In this document: one piece after another, positions 35,804 through 43,493 of the stretch
How the letters are laid out: each line of letters begins with the position of its first letter
Numbering within the stretch: the first letter of the stretch is position 1
NCBI GenBank assembly: GCA_016219005.1
Contig: JACRCN010000042.1
Coordinates: 1-49,946, forward strand
DNA length: 49,946 bases
Source: Deltaproteobacteria bacterium
Lineage (GTDB): Bacteria; Desulfobacterota; Desulfobacteria; Desulfobacterales; SpSt-501
Direction of reading: 5' to 3'
Program-made: the position numbers and the translations under genes
Notes under the pieces: model-generated
The model's input: the letters and a program-made list of their open reading frames with translations, nothing else
What the model was told of the DNA's origin: nothing
The model's database searches: none

Positions 35804-37192
35804 CTATCGCGCGAACACTTTAGGGTCGATCCCGAAGCGTTTGATTTGGCTCCACACGCTCGTACGCGAGATGCCGAGGATCTTCGCCGTTTCGGACTGG
35901 TTGCCGTGGCTTTGCCGCAACGCGTTGGTCAGGCGCTGCTTCTTGACATCCTCGATCTTCTCCGACGACAGCTCATGGGGGCGCGCCTGGGCCTTGGGCC
36001 TCAGGATGTGCTGGGGGAAGTGGTGGGGTTCGATGACCGCACCGGAGCAGGACACAAACGCGTATTCAAAGGCGCTGCGGAGCTCCCGCACATTTCCGGG
36101 CCATGGGCAGGAGCTCAACAGCTCCAAAGCCGAATTGGAGATTCCATTAATCGGCTTCTCGCTCTTGAGACGGACGCGGCGGAAAAAGGAGTCCGCCAGG
36201 AGGGGGATGTCTTCAAGTCGACGGCGCAGAGGGGGTACCCAGATAGGGATGACGTTGATGCGGTAAAACAGGTCCTCCCGGAAGGCGCCGCGGCCGACCA
36301 GGTCATGCAGTTGTCGGTTCGTCGCGGTGATGATTCGCACGTCAACCGGAATCGCGCGTTGGTCCCCGACGCGCTCGATCACCTTTTCCTCAAGCACGCG
36401 CAGCAGCTTGATTTGCGTTGACAGCGGCAGGTCCCCGATCTCGTCCAAAAAGATATCGCCGGTGTGGGCGGCCTCGAATCGCCCCTCGCGTTCGCGAAAA
36501 GCGCCCGTGAACGCCCCTTTCACGTGGCCGAAGAGTTCGCTTTCGAGCAGCGATTCGTTCAAGGCTGCGCAGTTGACCTTGATGAACGGGCCGCCTCGCC
36601 GCAGCCCCTCCTCGTGAATGGCCTTGGAGACCATCTCCTTGCCGGTCCCGCTCTCGCCGTAAACGATCACCGGGGCATCCGAACGGGCGGCATTGATGAT
36701 CAGGTCAAAAAGCTTTTGCATCGCCGCCGAGCGTCCGATCATGCCGTGGAAGCTGTCTTCGGCTGCCAGCTCGCGGCGGTAGTTTTCGATCTGGGTTTCC
36801 TTTTCGATCAGGTCGGTGATGTCGGTCATGGTCTCGACCGCTCCGGTCACCTGTCCCCGGCCGTCTCTCAATACCGAGGCGTTCTTGACGATGTTGATGA
36901 CGCGCCCGTCCTTGTGCACCAGCGCGCACTTCTGCTTGCGCAGCTGCCCCTTGTCGAACATGGAGCAGCAGTAGCACTGCTTGTCCTTCCGGGCGATTTC
37001 GCAGGAAGAGCAGTTCAGGATCGTGCAAGGTTTGCCGAGGATCTCCTCTTTCGTGTAGCCCGTGATTTCTTCGAAAGCACGATTCACTGACAAGATCAGG
37101 CCCTCGGGGTCCACCAGCATCACCCCGTCCTGAATCGTGTCGACGACTTCTTTCCAGTATCGGTTGGTTTCCGGGTTTGTCAATTTTTGCAT
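35804..37192 (-). CDS. Sigma-54-dependent activator with Cys-rich PAS domain
   Basis: The 462-residue protein has an N-terminal PAS domain (DTIQDGVMLVDPEGLILSVN...) carrying seven Cys between residues 56 and 89 (CTILNCSSC, CYCC, KC); then a central AAA+ domain with Walker A GESGTGKE, the sigma-54 contact loop GAFTGA, Walker B IFLDEIGDLP, and a C-terminal Fis-type helix-turn-helix (SETAKILGISRTSVWSQIKR). The Cys cluster could sense redox state, a metal or a reactive sulfur compound. It sits between two sigma-54 promoters and is the probable activator of both. Confidence 0.93.
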   Translation of the reverse strand: MQKLTNPETNRYWKEVVDTIQDGVMLVDPEGLILSVNRAFEEITGYTKEEILGKPCTILNCSSCEIARKDKQCYCCSMFDKGQLRKQKCALVHKDGRVINIVKNASVLRDGRGQVTGAVETMTDITDLIEKETQIENYRRELAAEDSFHGMIGRSAAMQKLFDLIINAARSDAPVIVYGESGTGKEMVSKAIHEEGLRRGGPFIKVNCAALNESLLESELFGHVKGAFTGAFREREGRFEAAHTGDIFLDEIGDLPLSTQIKLLRVLEEKVIERVGDQRAIPVDVRIITATNRQLHDLVGRGAFREDLFYRINVIPIWVPPLRRRLEDIPLLADSFFRRVRLKSEKPINGISNSALELLSSCPWPGNVRELRSAFEYAFVSCSGAVIEPHHFPQHILRPKAQARPHELSSEKIEDVKKQRLTNALRQSHGNQSETAKILGISRTSVWSQIKRFGIDPKVFAR

Positions 37193-37197
37193 CCAAT

Positions 37198-37245
37198 TGT
37201 TCAGGTGTTCAAAAATCTGTTGTTCACAAAGTTAACGCATGAACA
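37198..37245. promoter_or_regulatory. Repeated TGTTCA sites, probable enhancer for the sigma-54 activator
   Basis: TGTTCA occurs at 37198-37203, 37206-37211 and 37221-37226, and the inverted TGAACA at 37240-37245. The last two form TGTTCA-N13-TGAACA. They are 83-130 bp upstream of the -24 element at 37328, the normal distance for an activator enhancer, and also immediately upstream of the activator gene itself, so autoregulation is possible. Confidence 0.55.
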
Positions 37246-37326
37246 GTTCGGATGCAACCTGATCTGCCGATGTAGCGCAGCTTAAAGCCCGGACCAGAAG
37301 CATCTCGAAATGAATAGTTGTTGGAA

Positions 37327-37342
37327 TGGCATTACAATTGCG
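37327..37342 (+). promoter_or_regulatory. Sigma-54 promoter of the tusA-like/YeeE operon
   Basis: TGGCAT-TACAA-TTGCG: GG (37328-37329) and GC (37340-37341) are 10 bp apart and both halves match consensus except one base of the -24 motif. Start expected near 37353, just before the GGAG of the first gene. Confidence 0.72.
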
Positions 37343-37364
37343 ATACAAGAAACTGGAGAGCCAT

Positions 37365-37589
37365 ATGTGCAAATTGGATTTGAGAAACGGCGTCACCCCC
37401 TTTTCGCTCCTCCAGGTGATTAACCTCTTCAAACGGATGAAACCGGGGGAGACGTTGGAAATCCTCGGCAACGATCAGGACCTCCAGCAGGACTTGAAAC
37501 GCATTCTGCCGGAGGCATCCTTTCAAGTGGTTGCTCTGGAGCAAGCGGGAGATTACGTGGCCTACATATGCAAGCCGGCGCTGCACTGA
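37365..37589 (+). CDS. TusA/SirA-like protein lacking the catalytic Cys, 74 aa
   Basis: The ATG at 37365 has GGAGAG before it; an earlier in-frame ATG at 37326 lies inside the sigma-54 promoter and cannot be the start. The fold is TusA-like (LDLRNG...LLQVINLFKRMKPGETLEIL, ending VAYICK). In TusA the motif is LDxxGxxCPxP; here NGVTPFSLL has no Cys. The only Cys residues are at position 2 and near the C-terminus. It may bind rather than transfer sulfur, or use Cys2. Operon with two YeeE proteins. Confidence 0.82.
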   Translation: MCKLDLRNGVTPFSLLQVINLFKRMKPGETLEILGNDQDLQQDLKRILPEASFQVVALEQAGDYVAYICKPALH

Positions 37590-37602
37590 AAAGGAGTTAG
37601 TC

Positions 37603-38235
37603 ATGTTTCATCGTGTCATGGAGTGGATTCGTACAAACCAGGGAAAAGCCCTGCTGCTCGCGGCCATACCGGTGGTCCTCGTTTTGATCGACAGCCGGAC
37701 CGCAGGTTCGTCCGTGACGGCATCACGGACCACGGCAAGTCATACCGGCCATTGGTCCCCCTATGTCGTGGGACTCGGAATCGGCATCCTCAGCTGCCTC
37801 TCCTTCGTGATCTCGAATCGTCCGATTGGGGTGTCGACAGCCTACGCACAGACGAGCGGTCTGATGGGGCGCGTCGTTGTCGGCAGCCGGATCGAAGAGA
37901 TGCCGTATTACCGGACGGTCAAGCCTGAGATCGGCTGGGAGTGGATGTTGGCGGTCGGAGTGCTGATTGGGGGGTGCATTTCGGCCTTTCTCTCGGGCGA
38001 CTTCCGTTTCGAAACAGCCCCCCCGCTTTGGGTCCGGGAGTTCGGCTCCGGCGTTGCGTGGCGCTGGTTCGGATCCGGCATAGGCGGTTTTCTCCTGGGC
38101 GTGGGATCGCGGTGGGCGGGCGGCTGCACCAGCGGACACGGCATCAGCGGAACTCTCCAACTGGTCGCGAGCAGCTGGCTGGCGGTGGTGTGTTTTTTCG
38201 TCGGGGGCGTAGCAACGGCTTTTATGCTGTACTGA
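37603..38235 (+). CDS. YeeE/YedE-family permease, N-terminal half
   Basis: AAAGGAG at 37591 onward chooses the ATG at 37603 (210 aa). About five hydrophobic helices include YVVGLGIGILSCLSFVIS, a long central loop and the signature GGCTSGHGISG with its conserved Cys. This is the sulfur-compound transporter family related to YeeE of thiosulfate uptake. The second half is encoded by the next gene, 15 bp downstream; together they make one transporter unit. Confidence 0.9.
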   Translation: MFHRVMEWIRTNQGKALLLAAIPVVLVLIDSRTAGSSVTASRTTASHTGHWSPYVVGLGIGILSCLSFVISNRPIGVSTAYAQTSGLMGRVVVGSRIEEMPYYRTVKPEIGWEWMLAVGVLIGGCISAFLSGDFRFETAPPLWVREFGSGVAWRWFGSGIGGFLLGVGSRWAGGCTSGHGISGTLQLVASSWLAVVCFFVGGVATAFMLY

Positions 38236-38250
38236 ACCGGGGGTTATTTC

Positions 38251-38805
38251 ATGCTTGCGACATTGCGTTCCAATCGGCGGATCCAACTGGCGGCCGGCCT
38301 TTTCATCGGCATCTGCTTCGGATTTTTGCTGCAACGCGGCGGTGTCACGCGATACGAGGTGGTGATCGGTCAACTGCTCCTGCAGGATTTCACGGTTTTG
38401 AAAATCATGCTGGCGGCCATTGTTACCGGGATGATCGGGGTCCATGCCTTACGGTCGGCTGGATATGCGAGCCTAAGCAAAAAATCGGGCTCCGTCGGCT
38501 CGACCGTCATCGGGGGGCTCATCTTCGGGGTGGGTTTCGGGCTGCTCGGCTATTGCCCGGGCACCATGATCGGTGCGGTCGGCCAGGGGTCGCTGGATGC
38601 GCTGTTCGGGATTGCCGGGATGTTGATCGGGACCGCCGCATACGCCGCCGTCTTCCCCGCTCTCTCCAGGTCGATTTTAAGGGTTGGGGATTTCGGTCAA
38701 ATCACGATTCCCGAACTTTTCAGGGCCGACCCCTGGCCGGTGGTTGCCGGAATGAGCGTTTGTATCGGCGTGATTTTGCTGGCGGTGGAATATGCGGGCG
38801 TTTAG
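38251..38805 (+). CDS. YeeE/YedE-family permease, C-terminal half
   Basis: The 184-residue protein has the second YeeE repeat: LFIGICFGFLLQRGGVTRY, the signature GYCPGTMIGAVGQGS with the conserved Cys, and the last helices (VVAGMSVCIGVILLAVEY). In full-length YeeE both repeats are in one chain of ~350 residues; here two chains of 210 and 184. It imports thiosulfate or another sulfur compound; the direction and substrate are inferred from the family. Confidence 0.9.
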   Translation: MLATLRSNRRIQLAAGLFIGICFGFLLQRGGVTRYEVVIGQLLLQDFTVLKIMLAAIVTGMIGVHALRSAGYASLSKKSGSVGSTVIGGLIFGVGFGLLGYCPGTMIGAVGQGSLDALFGIAGMLIGTAAYAAVFPALSRSILRVGDFGQITIPELFRADPWPVVAGMSVCIGVILLAVEYAGV

Positions 38806-39067
38806 AAATGATTATCGGGTGTGATACACCGCTATCAGATTTGGTGGCAGGCGTGACTTGAGAGCGTGCGCCCAGAAGGCCCTCAGCGCCACCGATAGAA
38901 ATAGGAAACCCCGTGCATGCGAACGCAGCGCCGTTTGTTTTTCGGAGCGCATCCCCGGAAACGCGCCTTTATCATCTGCCAGATCTGCATCAGGCCCAGA
39001 CCATTCCCATGTGTTGCCATCCAGATCTAGGCGTGTTTTGCCTAAGTCAAGCGCGAAAGATATCCCC

Positions 39068-39775
39068 ATGAAAAAAACCACTGCCATATCGCTGGCAGCG
39101 GCAACCGCCGGCCTGCTGCTGCTGATGATCCTGACATCCACGCCGGCCGTCTGGGCGGAGGCCCGTCGCTGGTATGGCCTGGTGACCGACCGGGAATGGA
39201 TCAGCGCCGCCGTTGAATCCTGCGGGTGGGCGGCACCGTTCGTGTTCATCGGCCTTCAGATCGCCCAGGTCATCGCGGCGCCGGTTCCGGGGGAGGCCAC
39301 GGGGTTCATCGGGGGCTACGTTTTCGGTACACTCCCCGGATTCATCTATTCCATCATCGGTCTCACCATCGGCTCGCTCATCAACTTTGCCATCGGCCGG
39401 ATCCTGGGCGAACGCTTTGTGCGGCGGCTCGTGCCGAAGGAGCGCTTCCAGCGCATGGACCGCCTGATCAACCGGCAGGGCATCATCGCGCTTTTTATCA
39501 TGTTCGTCATCCCGGGCTTTCCCAAGGATTACCTCTGCCTGGCCTTGGGGCTCAGCGCGCTCCCCGTGAAAATATTCGCACTGATGACCTGCGTAGGACG
39601 CATACCGGGAACCCTGTTGCTCAGCCTCCAGGGGGCTGCGCTGTACGACAGAAGCTATGGGCTGCTATCCGTCGTCGCCTCCGCCTGCCTGGTGTTGATC
39701 CTGCTGGCGTATCGCTACCGGGAAACGCTTTACCGGTGGGTGGAGAAGATGAACACCCCGCGGGATGCTGCCTGA
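39068..39775 (+). CDS. TVP38/TMEM64-family (DedA-like) membrane protein
   Basis: The ATG at 39068 gives 235 residues; the upstream open part is not protein-like. It has a signal-like first helix, a central VTT domain (APVPGEATGFIGGYVFGTLP, IVIGLTIGS-type glycine-rich helices, FAIGRILGERFVRR, IMFVIPGFPKDYLCLALGLS) and two final helices. VTT proteins are proposed lipid scramblases or transporters. The 262 bp before it hold no gene. Confidence 0.85.
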   Translation: MKKTTAISLAAATAGLLLLMILTSTPAVWAEARRWYGLVTDREWISAAVESCGWAAPFVFIGLQIAQVIAAPVPGEATGFIGGYVFGTLPGFIYSIIGLTIGSLINFAIGRILGERFVRRLVPKERFQRMDRLINRQGIIALFIMFVIPGFPKDYLCLALGLSALPVKIFALMTCVGRIPGTLLLSLQGAALYDRSYGLLSVVASACLVLILLAYRYRETLYRWVEKMNTPRDAA

Positions 39776-39829
39776 TCCCCACGCATCGGCAGCGCCGGCA
39801 ATCGGCTGGGCGCGGCGCTGAAGAGGTGC

Positions 39830-39858
39830 TTGACAAAAAACCCCGCGGCGTATTGAAT
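39830..39858 (+). promoter_or_regulatory. Candidate promoter of the bacterioferritin gene, TTGACA-17-TTGAAT
   Basis: TTGACA (39830-39835) plus TTGAAT (39853-39858), 17 bp apart, 58 bp before the bfr start. The -10 matches four of six bases. Confidence 0.5.
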
Positions 39859-39916
39859 ACCGGATACGGCCAATGTGATAGAAGGTTTCCAACCCATCTT
39901 ACGAGGAGGTCCACCC

Positions 39917-40459
39917 ATGGCTCAAAAGCCCCGCCAGGATCGCAGGAAAAAAGTCATCGAGGCCCTCAATAAGGCTCGCTCCATGGAGCTGCACGCCATT
40001 CACCAGTACATGAACCAACACTACAACTTGGACAACATGGACTACGGTGAGCTGGCCGGGAAGGTCAAGCTCATCGCGATCGACGAGATGCGGCATGCCG
40101 AGATGTTCGCCGAACGCATAAAGGAGCTGGACGGCGAGCCGGTCACGGAGTTCGGGAGCAAGGTTCAGAAAGGCCAGAAGGTCCAGGTGATGTTTTCCTT
40201 CGATGCCAAGCTCGAGGACAACACCATCGACGTCTATAACCAGTTCGCCGCCGTCTGCCGCGACAGCGGGGACAGCATCAGCATGAAGCTCTTCGAGACC
40301 ATCATCAACGAAGAGCAGATTCATTACAACTACTTCGACAACGTCGACGAGCACATCGAAACCTTGGGCGACACGTTTCTTGCGAAAATTGCCGGGACCC
40401 CGTCCGCCACGGGCCTTGCGCCGAAGGGCTTCGCGGTGGTCACCGGCGGCGCTGCTTGA
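39917..40459 (+). CDS. bfr: Bacterioferritin
   Basis: AGGAGG before the ATG at 39917 (180 aa). The four-helix ferritin shows E-xx-Y (ELHAIHQYMNQHY), AIDEMRHAEMF with the ferroxidase EMRH and the Met heme ligand as in Bfr, and NEEQIHYNYF as the second EExH-type site. It stores iron in a 24-mer and detoxifies peroxide. The C-terminal tail (SATGLAPKGFAVVTGGAA) is longer than in E. coli Bfr. A DUF gene follows after ~26 bp. Confidence 0.93.
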   Translation: MAQKPRQDRRKKVIEALNKARSMELHAIHQYMNQHYNLDNMDYGELAGKVKLIAIDEMRHAEMFAERIKELDGEPVTEFGSKVQKGQKVQVMFSFDAKLEDNTIDVYNQFAAVCRDSGDSISMKLFETIINEEQIHYNYFDNVDEHIETLGDTFLAKIAGTPSATGLAPKGFAVVTGGAA

Positions 40460-40485
40460 CCAGGCACGGCCGCAGGGCGGGCACC

Positions 40486-40881
40486 ATGGAAACCTACGAT
40501 CCCGCAACGGCACCTGATACGGCCGCATGGCTCGAGCTGGAGGAAGACGAGCGCATCCAGCGGATCGCGTCCTATCACCGGCGTTTGAACGTCAAGCTGC
40601 CCAACCTGGAGGTGCACGCGGCGCTTCATTCGGTGGTGGAGAACCAAATAGCGGAGGAATTGCAAACCGTCCGGGAAACCGTGGCGAGGCTGCAGGCAGA
40701 GGGATTGAGCCGGCACGATGCTATCCATGCGGTCGGCTCGGTGCTGGTGGCACGCCTGCAGGCCCTGCTGGGGGAGGGTGCCCAGGCGCAGTTCGAGGTC
40801 GAGGCCTATTTCCAGGACCTGCGCCTGCTCACCGCCGAGGAACGGTTGAAAAAAGGAAGTCAAAAAAATCAACTTCCTTGA
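40486..40881 (+). CDS. Conserved hypothetical protein (DUF1841-like)
   Basis: The 131-residue helical protein (METYDPATAPDTAAWLELEE start) has YHRRLNVKLPNLEVHAALHS, VVENQIA, and GLSRHDAIHAVGSVL, a conserved pattern in a small bacterial family I recall as DUF1841-like; this attribution is not certain. The His/Glu placement (EVHAALHSVVENQ, RHDAIH) would suit metal binding. ATG at 40486 is taken over a TTG at 40456. The 3' end overlaps the converging glycosyltransferase by 13 bp. Confidence 0.75.
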   Translation: METYDPATAPDTAAWLELEEDERIQRIASYHRRLNVKLPNLEVHAALHSVVENQIAEELQTVRETVARLQAEGLSRHDAIHAVGSVLVARLQALLGEGAQAQFEVEAYFQDLRLLTAEERLKKGSQKNQLP

Positions 40882-42131
40882 GAGCCGGCCAGCGCCGTGC
40901 GGTAGATTTCGGCTAACCGGCCCACCAGCGCCCGGTTGTCGAAATCATGCAGCACCCGCTCACGTGCGGCGGTCATGACGCACCGGCGCAGCCCGACATC
41001 CGTCAGCATCGCCCGCATGGCGTCAGCCAGCGCCGCCGAATCGCCCGGCGGCACCAGCAGGCCTGTTTTCCCCTGCTCCACCAGTTCCGGTATCGCCGAC
41101 ACTCGCGTCGTCACCACCGGGACTCCCATGGCCATGCTTTCGAACAGCACGTTGGGGACCCCGTCCCGGTCGCCGTCGGCGGCCACCTCGCAGCCCAGGA
41201 CGAAGAGGTCCGCCCGGCGGTAGTGCGCCAGCACCACGTCGTGGGGCTGGCTCCCGATCCAGCGGCACACCCCGCTCAGCCCCAGGCGCGGGATGAGCGC
41301 CACGATCCGGTCCCGGTCCGGCCCGTCGCCGATCAGGGTGTGGTCGAAGGCGATGCCCTGCTCCCGCAGAATCTTCAGCGCCTTGAGAATCGTGGGGATG
41401 CCCTTCTTCGCGATCAGCCGGGCCACGGTGAGCAGGCGGAAGGGCGGGCTCGGCTCGTGGTTGGCATGGCCGTGGCCGGCGAAGAGGCGGGTATCGATCC
41501 CGTGGTAAATGCGGTGGATGGGCGTCCGGGCGCCTCCGGCGAGATCGAGGAGGTGGCACCGGTTGTACTCGGTGCAGGTGACCACGAAACGTGCCAGGGC
41601 GATCTTCTCCCGGAGCTGTGCGCGGTCCGAGGTGTAGATGTCCTTGGCGTGGGCCGTGAAGCTGAAGGGCAGCCCGCTCAACACCGAGGCGTACAGGGCC
41701 ACCGATGTCGGCGAGTGGGCGAAATGGGCGTGCAGGTGAACAACTCCGCTGCCGGGCAGACGCTTTTCGACCAGGTAGCCCGCCTGCAAAAAATGCCGCA
41801 GAGAGGCTGGATTGCGCGTGCGCAGGTAGCGGCGACGGGCGACCCGCAGGCCGGTTGCGTAGCGCCGGGGATCCCGGATGGCAAGGCACAGGTTGGCATA
41901 AAGCAGCCGGTGGATGTTTCTCAGGAAAGTTTCCGGCAGGTAGTCCACCCGGGCGCGGATGCGGGCAATGCTCGCGTGGGTGAAACCCTCGCGGCCCGGG
42001 CGCATGGAGAAGATGTGGACGGCGAACCCCAACTGCTCCAGCAGCAGGATCTCGTTGGAGATAAAGGTCTCCGAGATCCGGGGATAACCCTTCAGGACCA
42101 TCCCCAACACCGGCCGCACCGTGGCGGTCAT
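40869..42131 (-). CDS. GT4-family glycosyltransferase
   Basis: The 420-residue GT-B enzyme has an N-terminal acceptor domain (GYPRISETFISNEILLLEQL) and a C-terminal UDP-sugar domain with RLLTVARLIAKKGIPTILKAL and FESMAMGVPVVTTRVSAIPE (E-x7-E). HAHFAHSPTSVALYAS and FSFTAHAKDIYT are typical of WcaL/AmsK-like transferases for exopolysaccharides. It overlaps the preceding gene by the ATGA arrangement, indicating translational coupling. Confidence 0.9.
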   Translation of the reverse strand: MTATVRPVLGMVLKGYPRISETFISNEILLLEQLGFAVHIFSMRPGREGFTHASIARIRARVDYLPETFLRNIHRLLYANLCLAIRDPRRYATGLRVARRRYLRTRNPASLRHFLQAGYLVEKRLPGSGVVHLHAHFAHSPTSVALYASVLSGLPFSFTAHAKDIYTSDRAQLREKIALARFVVTCTEYNRCHLLDLAGGARTPIHRIYHGIDTRLFAGHGHANHEPSPPFRLLTVARLIAKKGIPTILKALKILREQGIAFDHTLIGDGPDRDRIVALIPRLGLSGVCRWIGSQPHDVVLAHYRRADLFVLGCEVAADGDRDGVPNVLFESMAMGVPVVTTRVSAIPELVEQGKTGLLVPPGDSAALADAMRAMLTDVGLRRCVMTAARERVLHDFDNRALVGRLAEIYRTALAGSQGS

Positions 42132-43327
42132 GACTTGAGGCCCCGGAATTCCAGGATGCGCTGTTTCATGGTCTCGATGCCGGTGAACCGGAAATCGGCG
42201 ATGGCATCGTGGTAGACCTTGGGATCTTCAAGGAGCTTGAGCAGCTTGTCCCGGAGCCGCGCGGGCGTCAAATCGTCCCAGGGGATGAAGTCGGTCAGGT
42301 TATGGCGTTGGAACGTCTGGGCCCGGATCAACTGCTCTTTGCGCGGGCTTTCACGGGGGATGACGAGGCTGATCGTACCCTGGTTCAGAATCTCGCACAG
42401 GGTGTTGTAGCCGCCCATGCTGACCACCACGTCGGCGGCCGCGAAGACCTTCTCCATCTGGCGATAGAAATGGTACATGCGCACGCCGAGCTTGCGCGCA
42501 CGCTTGTAGACCTTTTTGCGCTCCGATTTCGGCATGAACGGGCCCGTGATCAGAATGCTCCTGAAGGACGGCGGCACGGCGGAAGACTCGAGCATCGCGA
42601 GATAGGCGTCCATCACGGCGTAGCCGTCCCCGCCCCCGCCGGTGGTGACCACCACCAGCTTGTCGCCCTCCTGCAGCCCGTGTTCCTTCTTGATGTTCAG
42701 GACGGCCTCGGCCGAAGGGACCTTGCGCGGGATGTAGCCGGTGAAGCAGACCTTGCGGCTGACCGGCTCCGCGATGTCATACTCGCGGACAGGATCGTAG
42801 AACTCCTGGTTGCCGTAAATCCAGATCTCGCTGTAAAGGTCCCCGAGCACCTGGTAGACGCCCTTGTCCCGCCACTCCTGCTTCGTGGTCTCGGCGTCAT
42901 CCATGATGTCGCGCAGCCCGAGGATCACCTTGGTGCCGGGCCGGCAGCGCCGAATCCACTGCAGGGCCGGGAGCACCTCCTTCTTGAGACCGAGGGGCTC
43001 CTTGTCGACGATCACGAGCTGGGGCTGGAAGCTCTTGACGGTAGCGGTGATGATGCTTTTGCGGATGTCGAGAGCGTGCCGGGCGTTGATCTTGATCGAC
43101 AGCGGCAGATACTCCTCGTTGGTCTTCTTGATCATCCCCGGGATGCGCACGAAATCGATCTGCTCCGGGAATGAAAACCGTCCGGCAATGGGCGAGCCGG
43201 TCAGGATGAGGATGTTCACCCGGGGCGCGAGCAGGCGGGCGGCGATCGCCATGCTGCGGCGGATGTGCCCGAGTCCGTAAGTGTCGTGGGAATACATCAG
43301 GATGTTGTAGGTCGAGTTCCGGGCCAT
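42128..43327 (-). CDS. MurG-like (GT28-type) glycosyltransferase
   Basis: The start is the second ATG (43327), because GGAGGGG lies before it. The 399-residue protein has the glycine-rich sugar-nucleotide region VVTTGGGGDGYAVMDAYLAM and SMGGYNTLCEIL, as in predicted glycosyltransferases of the MurG/GT28 C-terminal fold, and a preceding MYSHDTYGLGHIRRS N-terminal motif. It probably acts with the GT4 enzyme in polysaccharide assembly, together with the divergent GSCFA protein. Confidence 0.88.
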   Translation of the reverse strand: MARNSTYNILMYSHDTYGLGHIRRSMAIAARLLAPRVNILILTGSPIAGRFSFPEQIDFVRIPGMIKKTNEEYLPLSIKINARHALDIRKSIITATVKSFQPQLVIVDKEPLGLKKEVLPALQWIRRCRPGTKVILGLRDIMDDAETTKQEWRDKGVYQVLGDLYSEIWIYGNQEFYDPVREYDIAEPVSRKVCFTGYIPRKVPSAEAVLNIKKEHGLQEGDKLVVVTTGGGGDGYAVMDAYLAMLESSAVPPSFRSILITGPFMPKSERKKVYKRARKLGVRMYHFYRQMEKVFAAADVVVSMGGYNTLCEILNQGTISLVIPRESPRKEQLIRAQTFQRHNLTDFIPWDDLTPARLRDKLLKLLEDPKVYHDAIADFRFTGIETMKQRILEFRGLKS

Positions 43328-43374
43328 GCCCCTCCCCATTTGGAGGCGCCCCGCGGGAGCGCCTTGAATTTGGA

Positions 43375-43404
43375 TTTATAGTGAGATTGCGTGCATATTG
43401 TCAA
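43375..43404 (-). promoter_or_regulatory. Promoter of the glycosyltransferase operon, TTGACA-18-TATAAA
   Basis: On the minus strand TTGACA (43399-43404) and TATAAA (43375-43380) are 18 bp apart, 48 bp before the ATG. Close to consensus. Confidence 0.75.
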
Positions 43405-43441
43405 GGAACTCTCCTGGCGACTTTTATTGCATCCCATGATT

Positions 43442-43450
43442 TGCTATAAT
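43442..43450 (+). promoter_or_regulatory. Extended -10 promoter TGCTATAAT for the GSCFA gene
   Basis: TG at 43442-43443 and TATAAT (43445-43450) form an extended -10; the -35 region (TTTTAT near 43422) is poor. An ATG overlapping the -10 is therefore not the start. Confidence 0.65.
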
Positions 43451-43493
43451 GCGACATCCATCACCCTTCAACCATAAGGATGCAAACGACACT

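Noticed and set aside
36464-37090. Plus-strand open frame of 208 codons opposite the sigma-54 activator
   Set aside because: Antisense shadow of the activator, with a low-complexity product and no start signal.
37193-37325. Sigma-54 promoter for the activator itself on the minus strand (GGCAGATCAGGTTGCA)
   Set aside because: GG and GC are 11 bp apart, not 10; sigma-54 is strict on this spacing.
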